This document shows, piece after piece, positions 14,377 through 14,791 of a DNA stretch of 14,791 bases. The notes below the pieces were generated by a model. It was not told where the DNA came from. It saw only the letters and a program-made list of their open reading frames with translations, and ran no database searches. The translations under genes and the position numbers were made by a program. This stretch comes from DATJQF01 sp035505995 (GTDB lineage: Bacteria; Bacteroidota; Bacteroidia; Bacteroidales; FEN-979), in contig DATJQF010000020.1 in NCBI GenBank assembly GCA_035505995.1, positions 1-14,791 of the forward strand, read 5' to 3'. Numbering within the stretch: position 1 is the stretch's first letter; every line of letters begins with the position of its first letter.

Positions 14377-14791
14377 TCAGGGCCCTCTTCTTCGACTGGG
14401 GGAATACGGTGATGACCGATTTCGGACATCCCCAGCCCATGTATCTCTGGGAAAAAGTGGAGTGGGTGTCCGGCGCGGAAAGAGCCCTGAAGGAGCTGTC
14501 GAAACAGTACGACTGCTACGTGGCCACCAATGCGCCGATGTCGGACGGGGCGGCCGTGCTGAAGGCATTGAGCCGGGTAGGGGCCGACCGTTATTTCCGG
14601 ATGATCTTCTCCTCCTTTGATATCGGGTTCGAAAAGCCCGACCCCGCCTTCTTCCGGCATGTGCTGAAAGAAGCCTCCGTCGGGCCGGAGGAAGCGGTGA
14701 TGATCGGCGACAACTACCGCAAGGACATTTCGGGAGCCAAGGCCCGGGGCATGAAGACCGTTTTCCTGAACCGGACGGGGAAAGAGGGGCC
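14373..14791 (+). CDS. HAD-superfamily hydrolase, 3' end cut by the window
   Basis: The first 139 codons of a cytoplasmic HAD hydrolase; no stop occurs before the window ends. All four motifs are visible: motif I FFDWGNT with nucleophile Asp8, motif II VATNAP with Thr52, motif III Lys88 in FEKPDP, and motif IV IGDNYRKD with Asp113 and Asp118. Position +2 from the nucleophile is Gly, not Asp (DxGN type), as in several functional sugar-phosphate phosphatases of the superfamily. The cap lies between motifs I and II and is short, roughly 40 residues. Phosphatase activity on a small phosphorylated metabolite is likely, but the substrate cannot be read off. The gene overlaps the comB-like gene by 4 bp and has its own Shine-Dalgarno sequence. 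Missing residues should be few, since motif IV is already passed. Confidence 0.88.
   Translation, partial: MIRALFFDWGNTVMTDFGHPQPMYLWEKVEWVSGAERALKELSKQYDCYVATNAPMSDGAAVLKALSRVGADRYFRMIFSSFDIGFEKPDPAFFRHVLKEASVGPEEAVMIGDNYRKDISGAKARGMKTVFLNRTGKEG

Overview
The window looks like a chromosomal segment of a Bacteroidota (Bacteroidetes) bacterium. The evidence is several exported proteins whose signal peptides end in Ala-Gln or Ser-Gln, several short lipoproteins, promoter-like TAnnTTTG elements of the Bacteroidota sigma factor type instead of E. coli -10 boxes, few Shine-Dalgarno sequences, and gene content typical of the phylum (periplasmic Tricorn-like S41 protease, WbpM/CapD-type sugar dehydratase, small beta-barrel outer-membrane protein). 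No rRNA, tRNA, CRISPR array, transposase or phage gene is visible. No gene-free stretch is longer than about 200 bases.

Layout. Positions 1-202 hold no convincing gene, but contain a G-rich telomere-like 8-mer array. Two minus-strand genes follow: an outer-membrane beta-barrel protein (203-862) and an AT-rich lipoprotein (940-1488). A divergent intergenic region with palindromes and a TAnnTTTG element leads into a large exported Tricorn-type protease (1689-5009). That gene converges on a small lipoprotein gene (5064-5462, minus) across a 13-bp-stem bidirectional terminator. A membrane nucleotide-sugar dehydratase (5599-7470, minus) is divergent from gcvT (7643-8731, plus).

From 8784 to the right edge all genes are on the plus strand and closely packed: a duplicated helical lipoprotein (8784-9593), two secreted proteins of unknown function (9599-10186 and 10293-11129), a secreted leucine-rich-repeat protein made of three modules (11119-13644), a ComB-like 2-phosphosulfolactate phosphatase (13651-14376) and a HAD hydrolase cut by the window end (14373-14791). 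Neighbouring genes are 5-6 bp apart or overlap by 4-11 bp. The one exception is a 106-bp gap containing inverted arrays of a 7-bp repeat that could form a long hairpin.

The four exported proteins at 8784-13644 are the best candidate for an undescribed system. They are co-directional, all carry export signals, three show internal duplication, and none has a visible enzymatic motif. An envelope-associated protein-protein interaction assembly is a reasonable inference, but its function cannot be read from the sequence. The ComB-HAD pair behind it is a cytoplasmic metabolic pair and may simply share the transcript.
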